From contig BNCN01000001.1 in assembly GCA_014656495.1 (NCBI GenBank), positions 124,001-188,000 on the forward strand: DNA of 64,000 bases, given 5' to 3'. Of the stretch, positions 42,532 to 51,333 are shown in pieces; positions within the stretch are counted from its first letter, which is position 1; every line of letters starts with the position of its first letter. This DNA is from Comamonas sp. KCTC 72670. GTDB taxonomy: Bacteria > Myxococcota > Myxococcia > Myxococcales > Myxococcaceae. The position numbers and the translations under genes were made by a program. The notes under the pieces are model-generated. The model did not search any database and was not told the origin of the DNA. It saw nothing but the letters and a program-made list of their open reading frames with translations.

Positions 42532-43246
42532 GGACGGCCCGCGTCGACGCTTCTTCTGGCAGGGGCATGCCCACCTCGGCCATGACGGACAGGTCCTTCT
42601 CCGTCAGCACGCGGGTGCGCCGCCGCACGATGTCCGCCCCCAGCACCAGGTTGAAGTTCGACACGCCGCCGTAGCGGTGATGCAGGAAGTGGTTGCGGTA
42701 GACGGCGCGCATGTAACGGGTGCGCAGCAGCCACGCGAGCCACCGGGGCGCGGTGCGCTGTCCTTCCTCGAAGGGCCGGTGCAGGTAGGGGTGGACGAAG
42801 TGGCTCATGAAGGGCGGCAGCAACAACGTCACGCACCCGGCCAGGAAGGCGATGGGCTTGAGCGTGAAGTAGAACACCGGGAAGAAGATGACCAGGGGGG
42901 CCACGAAGACGAAGACCCCCTCCCCGTGCAGCCGCGTGGCGAAGGCGCCATGGATGATGGTCCGGCCGTGCTTGCCGCGCTGGAGCAGCTCCTCGGTGAG
43001 CTTCTGCTTCTCCTCCTCGCTCCGGAACTGCGTCACGTGGTTGCTCCGGAACGTCCGCACGTGATGGATGGTGTGGTGGGAGAAGTGCGTGTTGATCATC
43101 GGCCGGAACAGCCTCGGCGCGCGGTTCCAGAAGCGCACCGCCTTCGGGCGCGCGTCGGACACGTACTCGTGCATGAAGGACTCGACGTACGAGGCAATGA
43201 CATAGCCCAGCAGGAGTCCGAGAAGGACGTGGACGTAATCAGGCAT
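42524..43246 (-). CDS. Fatty acid hydroxylase/sterol desaturase superfamily membrane protein
   Basis: Integral membrane di-iron-type protein of 240 residues. Its histidine clusters are ESFMHEY, HFSHHTIHH, HFVHPYLH and NHFLHHRYGG, the expected spacing for the fatty acid hydroxylase superfamily. Hydrophobic segments flank them (LLLGYVIASYV and VFVFVAPLVIFFPVFYF). The substrate is not evident; in this operon a fatty acyl or lipid chain is likely. The gene follows the desaturase gene by 2 bases and overlaps the hydrolase gene. Confidence 0.85.
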   Translation of the reverse strand: MPDYVHVLLGLLLGYVIASYVESFMHEYVSDARPKAVRFWNRAPRLFRPMINTHFSHHTIHHVRTFRSNHVTQFRSEEEKQKLTEELLQRGKHGRTIIHGAFATRLHGEGVFVFVAPLVIFFPVFYFTLKPIAFLAGCVTLLLPPFMSHFVHPYLHRPFEEGQRTAPRWLAWLLRTRYMRAVYRNHFLHHRYGGVSNFNLVLGADIVRRRTRVLTEKDLSVMAEVGMPLPEEASTRAVHG

Positions 43247-43248
43247 GT

Positions 43249-44337
43249 TCAGCGTTCCTCGCCGGAGAAGGTCAGCAGGCGGCCCAGCTGACCTGACGGC
43301 TCGATGGAGGGAGGGGCTGCCAGCGGTGTCCTGGCAGGGCCCTCATGGACAGGGGGAAAGCCCGTCATCCTGCCGGTGGCCTCGTCGTACACCTTGAGGC
43401 GGAAGGCGAGCACCGACTCGCGGAGGTTCAGCTTCACGCCCTCCGCGGCCAGGCCGTTGCGCACCATGTAGTCGCGCAGCAGGTAGTTGGGAATCTGGGG
43501 CTTCAGGTGATGGACGTGGTGCAGGTTGATGGCGCCGACCACCCATTCGAACGCGCGCGGCAGGACCAGGTGGCTGCTGCCCTGGAGCGCGGAGTCCTTC
43601 AGGGACCACCGCGCGCGAGGCACCCAGTAGGGCCGCTCCACCTGGTGCTGCACGAAGAAGAGCCAGATGCCCAGCCCCGCGGCCACCTGGGTGATGATGA
43701 GCTGCACCACCAGCCACCGGGGCCAGTCGCCCAGCGCCAGGAACGCGAGGTGGACCGTCAGCAGTCCCAGGTTCGTCACCAGGATGGAGCGACGCTCCAC
43801 CTTGCGCTCCTTGGGAACGATGCCCGGCATGCGGAAGCGCAGCAGGAACTGGAAGATGGGCCCTACCCCCAGGAGCACCATGGGGTGCCGGTACAGCCGG
43901 TAGCGCAGCCGCTCCAGGGGCTTGAGCGCCAGATACTCCTGGGCCGTCATCGTCACGATGTCGCCCACGCCGCGCCGCTCGAGGTCGCCGCTGGTGCTGT
44001 GGTGAACCAGGTGCATGGCCCGCCAGTACGCATGTGGCGCCAGCGTCAGGATGCCCAGCAGCAGGCCCACCCGGTCATTCGTCACGGGTCGCTGGAACAG
44101 GGAGCGGTGGGCGCAGTCATGCTGAAGGATGAAGACGCGCACCAGCACGATCCCCGCGAGCACCGCGAGCGCCACACCGAGGGGAATGGAGTGCGCGAGA
44201 CATCCGTAGCTCGCGGCCGTGAGCGACATGAACGCGCCCACGCTTCCCACCAACTGGACTCCACTCCGCCAGGAATCGGGCCGCCAGCCGTGCGTGGCGG
44301 AGGCGGACACGGGTTCTGCAGTGGAATCAGGTGGCAT
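43249..44337 (-). CDS. Membrane fatty acid desaturase
   Basis: Introduces a double bond into an acyl chain using a membrane di-iron centre. 362 residues with the three histidine boxes HDCAHRS, HLVHHSTSGD and HHVHHLKPQIPNYLL, like the delta-12 type. About four to six membrane segments. It is the first gene of a four-gene operon, and the palindrome TTGATT-N4-AATCAA with a promoter lies about 60-80 bases upstream. The product may be an unusual membrane or storage lipid needed in development, but that is inference. Confidence 0.9.
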   Translation of the reverse strand: MPPDSTAEPVSASATHGWRPDSWRSGVQLVGSVGAFMSLTAASYGCLAHSIPLGVALAVLAGIVLVRVFILQHDCAHRSLFQRPVTNDRVGLLLGILTLAPHAYWRAMHLVHHSTSGDLERRGVGDIVTMTAQEYLALKPLERLRYRLYRHPMVLLGVGPIFQFLLRFRMPGIVPKERKVERRSILVTNLGLLTVHLAFLALGDWPRWLVVQLIITQVAAGLGIWLFFVQHQVERPYWVPRARWSLKDSALQGSSHLVLPRAFEWVVGAINLHHVHHLKPQIPNYLLRDYMVRNGLAAEGVKLNLRESVLAFRLKVYDEATGRMTGFPPVHEGPARTPLAAPPSIEPSGQLGRLLTFSGEER

Positions 44338-44391
44338 GACGGTCCCCGGCGCCGCATCCCTCCCCAGGGGGCTGGGCTTTCTTGAATTTCG

Positions 44392-44420
44392 GACATAGCC
44401 CGCGTTGATTTTGGAATCAA
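44392..44420 (-). promoter_or_regulatory. Promoter and operator of the lipid operon
   Basis: TTGATT-TTGG-AATCAA (44405-44420) repeats the core of the fadI operator. Read on the minus strand, TTGATT (44420-44415) can serve as -35 with TATGTC (44397-44392) as -10 after 17 bases, so a protein bound there would block the promoter. Confidence 0.55.
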
Positions 44421-44506
44421 GAATCTATGGAGGCGTGTCCACTTGACATCAGAAGAGACTCGAACCGACGTGAGGCATCCTGCGGCGGACGCGGGATGCG
44501 GGGCGT

Positions 44507-45423
44507 TTGCCGCCCGAGGGAGTCCGCTCCCTCGCAAGGAGTTGTCCCGCCCGCTCCCTCCAGGACGCGACCCTCGCCGTCGGCTACTTCCCCTCCGATG
44601 ACCGCGTCCTCTTCACGAGAGACTCGGGAGGCAACGAGCTCACCCACCTCTACGTGCGCGCGCCCGATGGACAGGAGCAGGACCTCACGCCGGGCGACAC
44701 CCATCGTGCGTCCTTCTTCGGTTGGAGCCAGGACGGCGGCGCCGTCTACGTGCTCTCCAATGAGCGCGACGCCCGGGTCCAGGACCTCTACCGCTACGAC
44801 GCGAAGACCTATGCCCGGACCCTGCTGTACGCGGGCGATGGCGAGCACCTGCCCGGCGCCATCTCTCCAGACGACGTGTACCTCCTCGAACTCGCCACCC
44901 AACAGCGACGGCACCTCACCGCGCATAAGGGCGCTGCCCATTGGAAGGCGGCGACCTTCGACCCGGCCTCCTCCGCGGTGTACCTGCGCACCAACGAAGG
45001 CACCGAGTTCATCCGCGTGGAGCGCCACGTGCTCGCCACGGGGAAGCGCGAGCCGGTGGAGACGCCGAGCTGGGATGTGCTCTCCACGGCGTTCTCACGC
45101 CGTGGCACGTGGCGCATCACCCGCATCAATGAGGACGGCCGCACCACGCTCAGGGTCCACGACGTCAAGTCAGGCAGACGCGTGCACCTGCCCGGGATTC
45201 CAGAGGGGACCCTCTCCGGCGTGACGCTGTCTCGCGGCGAGAAGCGGATGGCCTTCCATGTCGACGGGGACCGGGCTCCCACGCCGTCCGGAAGAACGGC
45301 GTGCCCATCGACTCCTTCGTCCTCCCCGATGACGGGCATGGCTTCAGCAGCACGAAGAGCGAAGCGGACACCACCCTGAAGATCCTCTCCTTCCTGGACC
45401 AGCACCTGCGACAGCGGCCGTGA
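44507..45423 (+). pseudogene. S9 prolyl-oligopeptidase-family peptidase pseudogene
   Basis: The first 260 residues are clearly the beta-propeller part of an S9 peptidase (YFPSDDRVLFTRDSGGNELT, HLYVRAPDGQEQDLTPGD, SQDGGAVYVLSNERD). The N-terminus lacks a signal and about 80 expected residues. At about 45285 the propeller breaks off and a different frame immediately reads RKNGVPIDSFVLPDDGHGF and SFLDQHLRQRP before a TGA at 45421, which is the extreme C-terminus of the catalytic domain with its catalytic-His segment DDGHGF. The whole segment with the nucleophile Ser (GxSxGG) is gone. This is a dead gene made by an internal deletion of some 600 bases. Confidence 0.8.
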
Positions 45424-45558
45424 GGCCCGAGCCCCCCAGGAAGCATCGCCCCCGTGCCAACGGCCCTCATCCGTCGGCGGGATGTGACGCGAGGCTTCTC
45501 AGGCTGAGGGCGGGGAGCACGCGCCTCGTGACGTGGCGCCGTGCTCCTCGCCGCCCCT

Positions 45559-47352
45559 TCACTTCCGCCAGCCCCGCGAACGCGCCAGTGCGAAGAGGCC
45601 GCCAGCCACCACGAGCGCCAGGTGCCCCGTCCCCGTGGCGTTCCCCCGGCACCCACCGCCCTCATCCACCGCCTGCCCGTCAGCGAGGACCTCATCGGGA
45701 GGCCCCTTCACGGGAGGCTCATCCACCGGAGGCTCGTTGACCCCCGGCGGCGAATTCGCGGCCTGGATGCGGAAGGGCGCGTCGCTCATGTCCGCCACCG
45801 CCCCGTCCGTGGTGCTCGCGATGCGCAGCATCGCCTCGTGGCTGGGCACGTCGGGCACGCGCCAGACGAAGTGCCCCGTGTTGTTGACCGCGGAGGCCAC
45901 CGTCACCCAGTTGGCGCTCGCGTCCGTGGAGTACGCCACGTCCAACGCCTGCACCTCGCCCAACGTGGACCATGTCACGTCCACCTCCTGGCCCGCGACG
46001 AAGGTCTCGCCGCCATTCGGTGCCTCCAGCACCAGCCGCGCCGAAGGGGCCATCGCATCCGCCATCGCGAAGTCGTCCACCAACGCCCACCCCACGCCCT
46101 CCAGCGCGACTCCCACGCTCAGGCCCTGAACGTCCGCGGGCAGCGCCATCGGCAGCTCCCAGACCGCCTCCGTCCAGGCCTCCGCGGCCGGCAAGCTCGG
46201 GCCTCGCTCCCACGCCTTCCACAGCCCATCCGCGCCCTTCACGGCCGCCTCCAGATGCAGCGCCGTGCTGGAGCGGTACCAGACGCTCACCCGCTGCCCC
46301 TGGCCCGGCGCGACGGCCGGTGCGCACGTGCCGTCATCGCGCAGCACCTGGAGCGCGGCGACGCCCGACGACGCGTCCACGCGCTCCAGCCTGTAGGACC
46401 ACGCACCGGTGTGCGCCTCGGCCGAGCGCTCAGCGCGCACGGCCCCCGTCTCCGCGGGGCCCAACTGCCAGCAGTCGGGCACGCCGTCTCCATTCGCGTC
46501 GTCCTCGAGCGAGGGATTCTTCAGCGCGGCCGTGGGCTCCTTCGGCACGGGGTGCACCGCGGGCCGCACCTCGCCCCCCATGATGTCCCGCACCGTGCGC
46601 ACCTCGGTCCCCAGCGGGGCGCGTTGCGAGAGCCAGCCCATGAACTCCCGGAGGACGTCCGCCTGCACGCAGTAGGTGCGCTTCGAGCAGTCCTCCGCCA
46701 CGAAGTGGAAGACGACGTTCACCCAGCCGCCCCCCGCCTCCTCCGCGGAGGTCACCCACGCCTTCATCTGCTCCAAGCCGTCATCGCGCGTCACCGTGGC
46801 GGGCGTGCGGATTTCGTAGGGGTCGAAGGGTGGAATCGTCTCCGCCACCGGGCAGGAGCCACAGGTGTCCACCAGACCTCGCACGTCGCGCGCGGCGTTG
46901 TAGCCGCACGCCGCGGCCATCTGGTTCACCGCCATGTCGTTCGACCCGAAGGGAAAGGCGAAGGAGGTCGGCGAGAAGCCCCAGCTGAGCAGCCGCAGCC
47001 GGTCCTCACAAATCTCCTGCCGCTGGCCGTCGGGTGACATCGGCGCCAGCTCCACGTGGTTCAGCGAGTGTCCCGCGACGTCGTGCCCGGCCACGGCCAG
47101 CTGGCGCAAATCGTCGACCGTCATGTAGCTCTTCTGGCCTACCCGCCCGCTGATGATGAAGAAGGTCGCTTTCAGCCCCGTGGCCGAGAGCATGTCCATT
47201 ACTTGTCGCTGCTCCTCGAGCCCGTCGTCGAAGGCCAAGGTGACGACCGTCCGCGCCCTTGGCGCCTCGGCGGCCCGCCCCCCTCCGCTCCACAGCCCCA
47301 GCACCATTGCGAGGAGGCAGCTGCCCGCCCGCGCGTTGAGCCTTGTTCGCAT
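45559..47352 (-). CDS. Polysaccharide deacetylase with MYXO-CTERM-type tail
   Basis: Secreted NodB-type enzyme of 597 residues. A signal peptide (SCLLAMVLGLWSGGGRAAEA) is followed by the NodB domain: motif 1 TLAFDDGLEEQ, motif 2 AGHSLNHVEL and FAFPFGSND. Beyond it come a carbohydrate-binding-like beta domain with a Ca-type DDANGDGVPD stretch and an Ig-like domain (APNGGETFVAGQEVDVTW). The Pro-rich PPVDEPPVKGPPDEV linker leads to a C-terminal tail with GGGCRGN, a hydrophobic helix (HLALVVAGGLFALA) and basic RSRGWRK, the features of the MYXO-CTERM sorting signal. It probably ends up on the cell surface. The start is the ATG at 47352 after a GGGGGAGGGG site. Confidence 0.9.
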   Translation of the reverse strand: MRTRLNARAGSCLLAMVLGLWSGGGRAAEAPRARTVVTLAFDDGLEEQRQVMDMLSATGLKATFFIISGRVGQKSYMTVDDLRQLAVAGHDVAGHSLNHVELAPMSPDGQRQEICEDRLRLLSWGFSPTSFAFPFGSNDMAVNQMAAACGYNAARDVRGLVDTCGSCPVAETIPPFDPYEIRTPATVTRDDGLEQMKAWVTSAEEAGGGWVNVVFHFVAEDCSKRTYCVQADVLREFMGWLSQRAPLGTEVRTVRDIMGGEVRPAVHPVPKEPTAALKNPSLEDDANGDGVPDCWQLGPAETGAVRAERSAEAHTGAWSYRLERVDASSGVAALQVLRDDGTCAPAVAPGQGQRVSVWYRSSTALHLEAAVKGADGLWKAWERGPSLPAAEAWTEAVWELPMALPADVQGLSVGVALEGVGWALVDDFAMADAMAPSARLVLEAPNGGETFVAGQEVDVTWSTLGEVQALDVAYSTDASANWVTVASAVNNTGHFVWRVPDVPSHEAMLRIASTTDGAVADMSDAPFRIQAANSPPGVNEPPVDEPPVKGPPDEVLADGQAVDEGGGCRGNATGTGHLALVVAGGLFALARSRGWRK

Positions 47353-47627
47353 GTCCCCTCCCCCATGTTTCAGGCCACGACGCTGACTACGCGATGGGCC
47401 CTCCTCCGCCCCGCCCCTCACGTTTTGCTTCCCGGTGGAGCGCATCGCAACCAGAGGACGCCCGACAGGACGCATGTGTCCGCAGCGGTAGAGCAGCCCC
47501 CGTCGCGCCCGTCACTGCGAACGACGTGACCGAAGCAAACGAGCCCTTCGAAGAGGGGGCAAGACCCGTGGGAGAGGCGCCCGAGGGGGCGGGCGTCACC
47601 TCCTGCGCGGAGGGCGCGATGCGCGGA

Positions 47628-48503
47628 CTACACAACCCCTTCCGTCGTGACGCTCCGGGCCTCGCGCTCGAACCGCGTCGCCCAGGGGAAGAGCGCGCTG
47701 AAGAGCGCGAACCCCACGAAGGCCGCGAGCACGTCCACGGCATAGTGGTAACGCAGCATCAAGGTGGACGCGATGATGGCCACCGCGACGGGCGCCATCA
47801 GGCGGAACCGCCGCGGATGATGGACCCGGTCATGGCGCAGCAGCACGAGCGTGATGTACGTGTGGAGGCTGGGGAAGAGGTCGTAGGTGGACGAGCCCTG
47901 GGCGACGACGGCCGCGTTCAGCCGGGTGAACAGGCCCCCTTCGACGGGCGTGGTGAACAGCTCCGGCGCGGCGACGGTGGGCCCCACCGCGGGCATCACG
48001 TAGTAACCCACGAGCCCCAGGGCATAGGCCGAGAAGACCTGGACGAAGAATGGCTCCGCTCGCGCGCGCGGGCCCAGCACGGCCCACGCCATGGCCAGAT
48101 GCAGGTAGGCGTGGAACGCGAGGTAGCTCGCGCTGAAGACCTCGTTCACCCAGGGCACACTCCAGCGCTGGAGCCATGCGGCGGGCGTGGTCCCGAACAA
48201 CCACAGGTCTGCCGCCAGCAACACCGCATCCCGAGGCACCAACCCGAGCGCCGGCACGGCCTTCGCCACGAAGGCATACAAGAAGAAGGTCGCCGCGTAG
48301 GCGAACAACAGCCGGAGGCGGAAGACATGCGCTTCGCCATCCCTTCGCGCCATCAGTCCCACGCCCGCCACGAAGGCCGTGATGGCCGCCAGGGACTGCA
48401 GGCTCTCGGGCGCGGTGGGCCCCGCGACGAACAGCAGCGAGAGCGTCAGGGTGACGCCGAAGAGGCCCAGCAGCACCTCATGGAGATACGGCCCCCTACG
48501 CAT
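47628..48503 (-). CDS. PAP2-superfamily membrane phosphatase or inositol-phosphotransferase-like protein
   Basis: Integral membrane protein of 291 residues with about six helices. Two PAP2 motifs are clear: FPSLHTYITLVLL (PSxH) and LRYHYAVDVLAAF (R-x5-HYxxD-type), but the first PAP2 motif (K-x6-RP) is absent, as in the PAP2_3/inositolphosphotransferase group (AUR1-like). It may dephosphorylate or transfer a lipid phosphate head group. The ATG overlaps the desaturase gene's end by 8 bases, so the two form an operon transcribed from the divergent region near 49440. Confidence 0.83.
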   Translation of the reverse strand: MRRGPYLHEVLLGLFGVTLTLSLLFVAGPTAPESLQSLAAITAFVAGVGLMARRDGEAHVFRLRLLFAYAATFFLYAFVAKAVPALGLVPRDAVLLAADLWLFGTTPAAWLQRWSVPWVNEVFSASYLAFHAYLHLAMAWAVLGPRARAEPFFVQVFSAYALGLVGYYVMPAVGPTVAAPELFTTPVEGGLFTRLNAAVVAQGSSTYDLFPSLHTYITLVLLRHDRVHHPRRFRLMAPVAVAIIASTLMLRYHYAVDVLAAFVGFALFSALFPWATRFEREARSVTTEGVV

Positions 48504-49428
48504 CCGGTGCCACCGGCCTCGCGGCGCGGATGAGCGAGCCGGAGATGACGCCCCGCACGAACGAAAAGTAGGACGGGATGAAGGGCGCACCCTGGGCGAC
48601 GAGCTCCGCGCGCAGCGCCCGGTGCAACGCGGGCAGGTTGTACCAGGGCACGCGCGGATACAGGTGGTGCTCCAGGTGGTAGTTCTCGTTGCACATGAAG
48701 AAGCGCGTCACCGGGTTGGACAGGATGGTGCGCGTTCCCCGAACGGGGTGGTCGCTCTCGGCCAGGAAGGTGTGTTGGCTCATGCCTCGGACGTTCACCA
48801 ACGTGTTGAGGATGAGCATTGGAATCGCCCACGCGTGCAGCAACACCTGCCCTGGAATGAAGGCCACGGCGAGCGCCACCGACACCGCGGCCAGGGCGAC
48901 TTCGAGCTCAATCCACCGTCGCTCGGCGGCGGCACCTTGCCGCCATCCCAGGATGGGAATCAGGGTGATGTAGGCCGGGTAGCCCAGCAGCAGCCGGCCC
49001 CCATGCATGAGCAACTCCAGCCCGCGGCGCCCCGTGTAGTTGGCGTAGTGGTCCGGGTCCTTCCCTCCTCCCAGGTCCGCGTGGTGGCGCAGGTGGAGCA
49101 CCTTGTAGGCGGCGTAGTTCTGGAGCACCGGCAGCGCGCAGAGCATGCCGCCCAGGCGGTTCAGCCAGGGCCTCCGGGCCAGGCCTCCGTGCACCGCCTC
49201 GTGCGTGAAGAGGCTGATGCCATGCAGTGACGCGGCGGCGAGCAGGTAGAGCGAGGCGCGCGCGAGCCACCCGGCGAGGGGGAGCGCTCTCGCGGCGAGC
49301 GCGACGGCCAGCGCGGCGGCCCCCAGGTAGAGCACCACGAAGACGAGCAACCGGGGGACGTGCCGGGCATCGACCTGCTCCAGCTCGCGAAGCCGTGAGG
49401 GCGTCAGATGGACTGTCGTGAGCGACAT
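48496..49428 (-). CDS. Second membrane fatty acid desaturase
   Basis: Desaturase-family protein of 310 residues. Histidine boxes are HEAVHGG, HLRHHADLGGGKDPDHY, and HLEHHLYPRVPW; the last two are typical of the broad FA_desaturase family including sphingolipid and carotene-type enzymes. Four membrane segments. The start is taken at the ATG at 49428; the frame upstream is a shadow. It lies only 25 bases from the divergent BtaA-like gene, so it belongs to the same locus. The substrate may be the lipid made by that neighbour. Confidence 0.88.
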   Translation of the reverse strand: MSLTTVHLTPSRLRELEQVDARHVPRLLVFVVLYLGAAALAVALAARALPLAGWLARASLYLLAAASLHGISLFTHEAVHGGLARRPWLNRLGGMLCALPVLQNYAAYKVLHLRHHADLGGGKDPDHYANYTGRRGLELLMHGGRLLLGYPAYITLIPILGWRQGAAAERRWIELEVALAAVSVALAVAFIPGQVLLHAWAIPMLILNTLVNVRGMSQHTFLAESDHPVRGTRTILSNPVTRFFMCNENYHLEHHLYPRVPWYNLPALHRALRAELVAQGAPFIPSYFSFVRGVISGSLIRAARPVAPDA

Positions 49429-49453
49429 GCGCGTTCCGGAGTAGAACCATGCC

Positions 49454-50416
49454 ATGGAATCGCTGAAGTTCGCAGTCGTCCGGGAGGACGCGGCGCTGGA
49501 GCTGGCGCTCGTGGCGCAGACGAACGCGCAGGCCGTGCTCACGGTGGCCTCTGGAGGCTGCACGCTGCTGACGCTGGCGCGGCGACACCCGGCGATGGAG
49601 CTGGTGGGCTTCGACTTCAATCCACGTCAACTCGCGCATGTCCGGGAGAAAGCGGAGGGCCTGGGCCGGCGTCCCCTGACCGACTTCAACGTGGAGTCCG
49701 AAGCCCCGGACGCGCTGAACCAGCGAGGCCTGTTCGAAGGCCTCTTCCGCACCTTGCGCCGCTTCATCGAGGAGTTCGTCGCCCCCGCGCACGACGTGGC
49801 CGCGTTCTTCGCGCCGGAGACCACCCCAGCGCATCGAGAGGCGCTGCGCGCCCGCTGGCTGGGCTCGCCCTACTGGCCCGTGGCGTTCGAACTCGCGCTG
49901 GCCACGCCGCTGCTGCACGCGATGTTCGGCCCCGCGGCGACGCAGCACGCGGAGGCCGGCTCCTATCCGGGGTACTTCCAGCGCGTCTTCGAGCGCGGCC
50001 TCCTGCGTGAAGACGCGCCCCGCAACCCGTTCCTCCAGCACGTCCTGCTCGGCCGGTATCTGGCCGCGGACGCCCCCGAGTACCTGCGGGCCACGGGCCC
50101 CGTGGCGCTGACGCTCGTACAGGGCGCCTTGCCCGACGTCCCCGACCTGGGGCGCTTCCAGGTCATCTCCTTGTCCAACATCTTCGATTGGTCGGACGAC
50201 GCGCTCGTCGCGGCGTGGGCCGGGCTGCTCGCGCGTGAGGCGCGGCCCGGGTGCGCCATCCTGCTCCGGCAGCTCAACAACCGCCGGGACCTCCGCCGCT
50301 TCTTCGCACCGGCCTTCGCGTTCGATGATGCGTTGGGCGCCTCGCTGCTGGCCCAGGACCGGAGCCTCTTCTATGAACGCATCGAGGTCGGCTTCCGCCG
50401 GCCCCTCCGCCCATGA
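49454..50416 (+). CDS. DUF3419/BtaA-like 3-amino-3-carboxypropyl transferase
   Basis: The family prototype, BtaA, transfers the 3-amino-3-carboxypropyl group of SAM to diacylglycerol, the first step to betaine lipids. Here the 320-residue protein has the SAM-site VLTVASGGCTLLTLARR, VGFDFNPRQLAHVREKAEGL, ALNQRGLFEGLFRTLRRFIEE, and SNIFDWSDDALVAAW, all typical of DUF3419. No BtaB-type N-methyltransferase follows, so the end product is not a classical betaine lipid, or the methylase is elsewhere. It is the first of three coupled plus-strand genes. Confidence 0.82.
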   Translation: MESLKFAVVREDAALELALVAQTNAQAVLTVASGGCTLLTLARRHPAMELVGFDFNPRQLAHVREKAEGLGRRPLTDFNVESEAPDALNQRGLFEGLFRTLRRFIEEFVAPAHDVAAFFAPETTPAHREALRARWLGSPYWPVAFELALATPLLHAMFGPAATQHAEAGSYPGYFQRVFERGLLREDAPRNPFLQHVLLGRYLAADAPEYLRATGPVALTLVQGALPDVPDLGRFQVISLSNIFDWSDDALVAAWAGLLAREARPGCAILLRQLNNRRDLRRFFAPAFAFDDALGASLLAQDRSLFYERIEVGFRRPLRP

Positions 50417-51333
50417 AGAATGTCCGCTTCGTCATGGCAAGGCCCGACACGCTGGGGCCGTATGTCGACCGGTTGCGCCAGTTGGAGCAGGGCATCCACT
50501 ACCCGCTGGCGGATGGGGCCGACCACTTCTTCATCGACCATGGCCCCGCCTACCACCCGTTCTTCTCCTCCATGGGCGAGGCGTACTTCCTGCTGGTCCT
50601 GCGAGGAGACACGCTGCTGGGCTCGGTGACGGGCGTGGCCCGGACCGTGGCGCGGGGCGCGCGCACGGTGGACGCGCTCTACCTCTGCGACCTCAAGCTG
50701 GCGAAGGAGGCCCGAGGCGCGGGCTTGTCGACGCGGCTGTTGTTGGAGGGGCTCAAGCACCTCTTCCTCATCCCGCCCCTGCGGCGGACGCGGTTCCTCT
50801 ATGGCGCGGCGATGCGAGGTGCCCGGGGCGACGTGATGCGCACGGCTCGCGGTTGGAACCCGTTGCGGCTGGGACGTCCGGCGAGCCGGCTCGCGCTCTA
50901 CTTCGTGCCTCCGGCGCGGCTCGCGGCGTTGGATACACGAGGAGCCCCTCCGCCCCCCACGGGCGAAGGACTCCGCCTGGGGCCCTCGCAGGGCCGCCAT
51001 CTGGAGGGCGCGGGCTGGTGCTCGACCGCGGGCAGCAAGGACCTCCAACGGCGCTCGACGGGGCGCCCCTGGCCGCTGGTCCACCTCCCGGCCTCACCCG
51101 AGACATGGACGCGGGGCTGGGGCGAGTACCTGCGCACGTGTGGCGCGGCCCTCGCGGGGCGGGGAGACGATGCGCTCGCGTGCTTCAGCATCGACGAGAG
51201 ACTGGAGGACCACGTCACCTGGCTGCGGGGTGAGGGCGTCGCGCCAGACTCCGTGTGCACCGTCTATTCACTGGACCTGTCATTTCCGGTACGAACCCCC
51301 GCATGGATGCACCTTCCCTCGTCCGAAATCTGA
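50413..51333 (+). CDS. GNAT-like acetyl/acyltransferase
   Basis: The ATG overlaps the BtaA-like stop (ATGA), so translation is coupled. A 306-residue protein whose N-terminal half shows a GNAT pattern: GEAYFLLVLRGDTLLGSVTG (beta4-like), DALYLCDLKLAKEARGAGLSTRLL (motif A, with R/G-x-x-G-A/S-type pyrophosphate loop). The second half (from about 190) is less clear and may be a second degenerate GNAT unit. Substrate unknown. In this context it could acylate the amine of a homoserine-type head group; this is speculative. Confidence 0.68.
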   Translation: MKNVRFVMARPDTLGPYVDRLRQLEQGIHYPLADGADHFFIDHGPAYHPFFSSMGEAYFLLVLRGDTLLGSVTGVARTVARGARTVDALYLCDLKLAKEARGAGLSTRLLLEGLKHLFLIPPLRRTRFLYGAAMRGARGDVMRTARGWNPLRLGRPASRLALYFVPPARLAALDTRGAPPPPTGEGLRLGPSQGRHLEGAGWCSTAGSKDLQRRSTGRPWPLVHLPASPETWTRGWGEYLRTCGAALAGRGDDALACFSIDERLEDHVTWLRGEGVAPDSVCTVYSLDLSFPVRTPAWMHLPSSEI

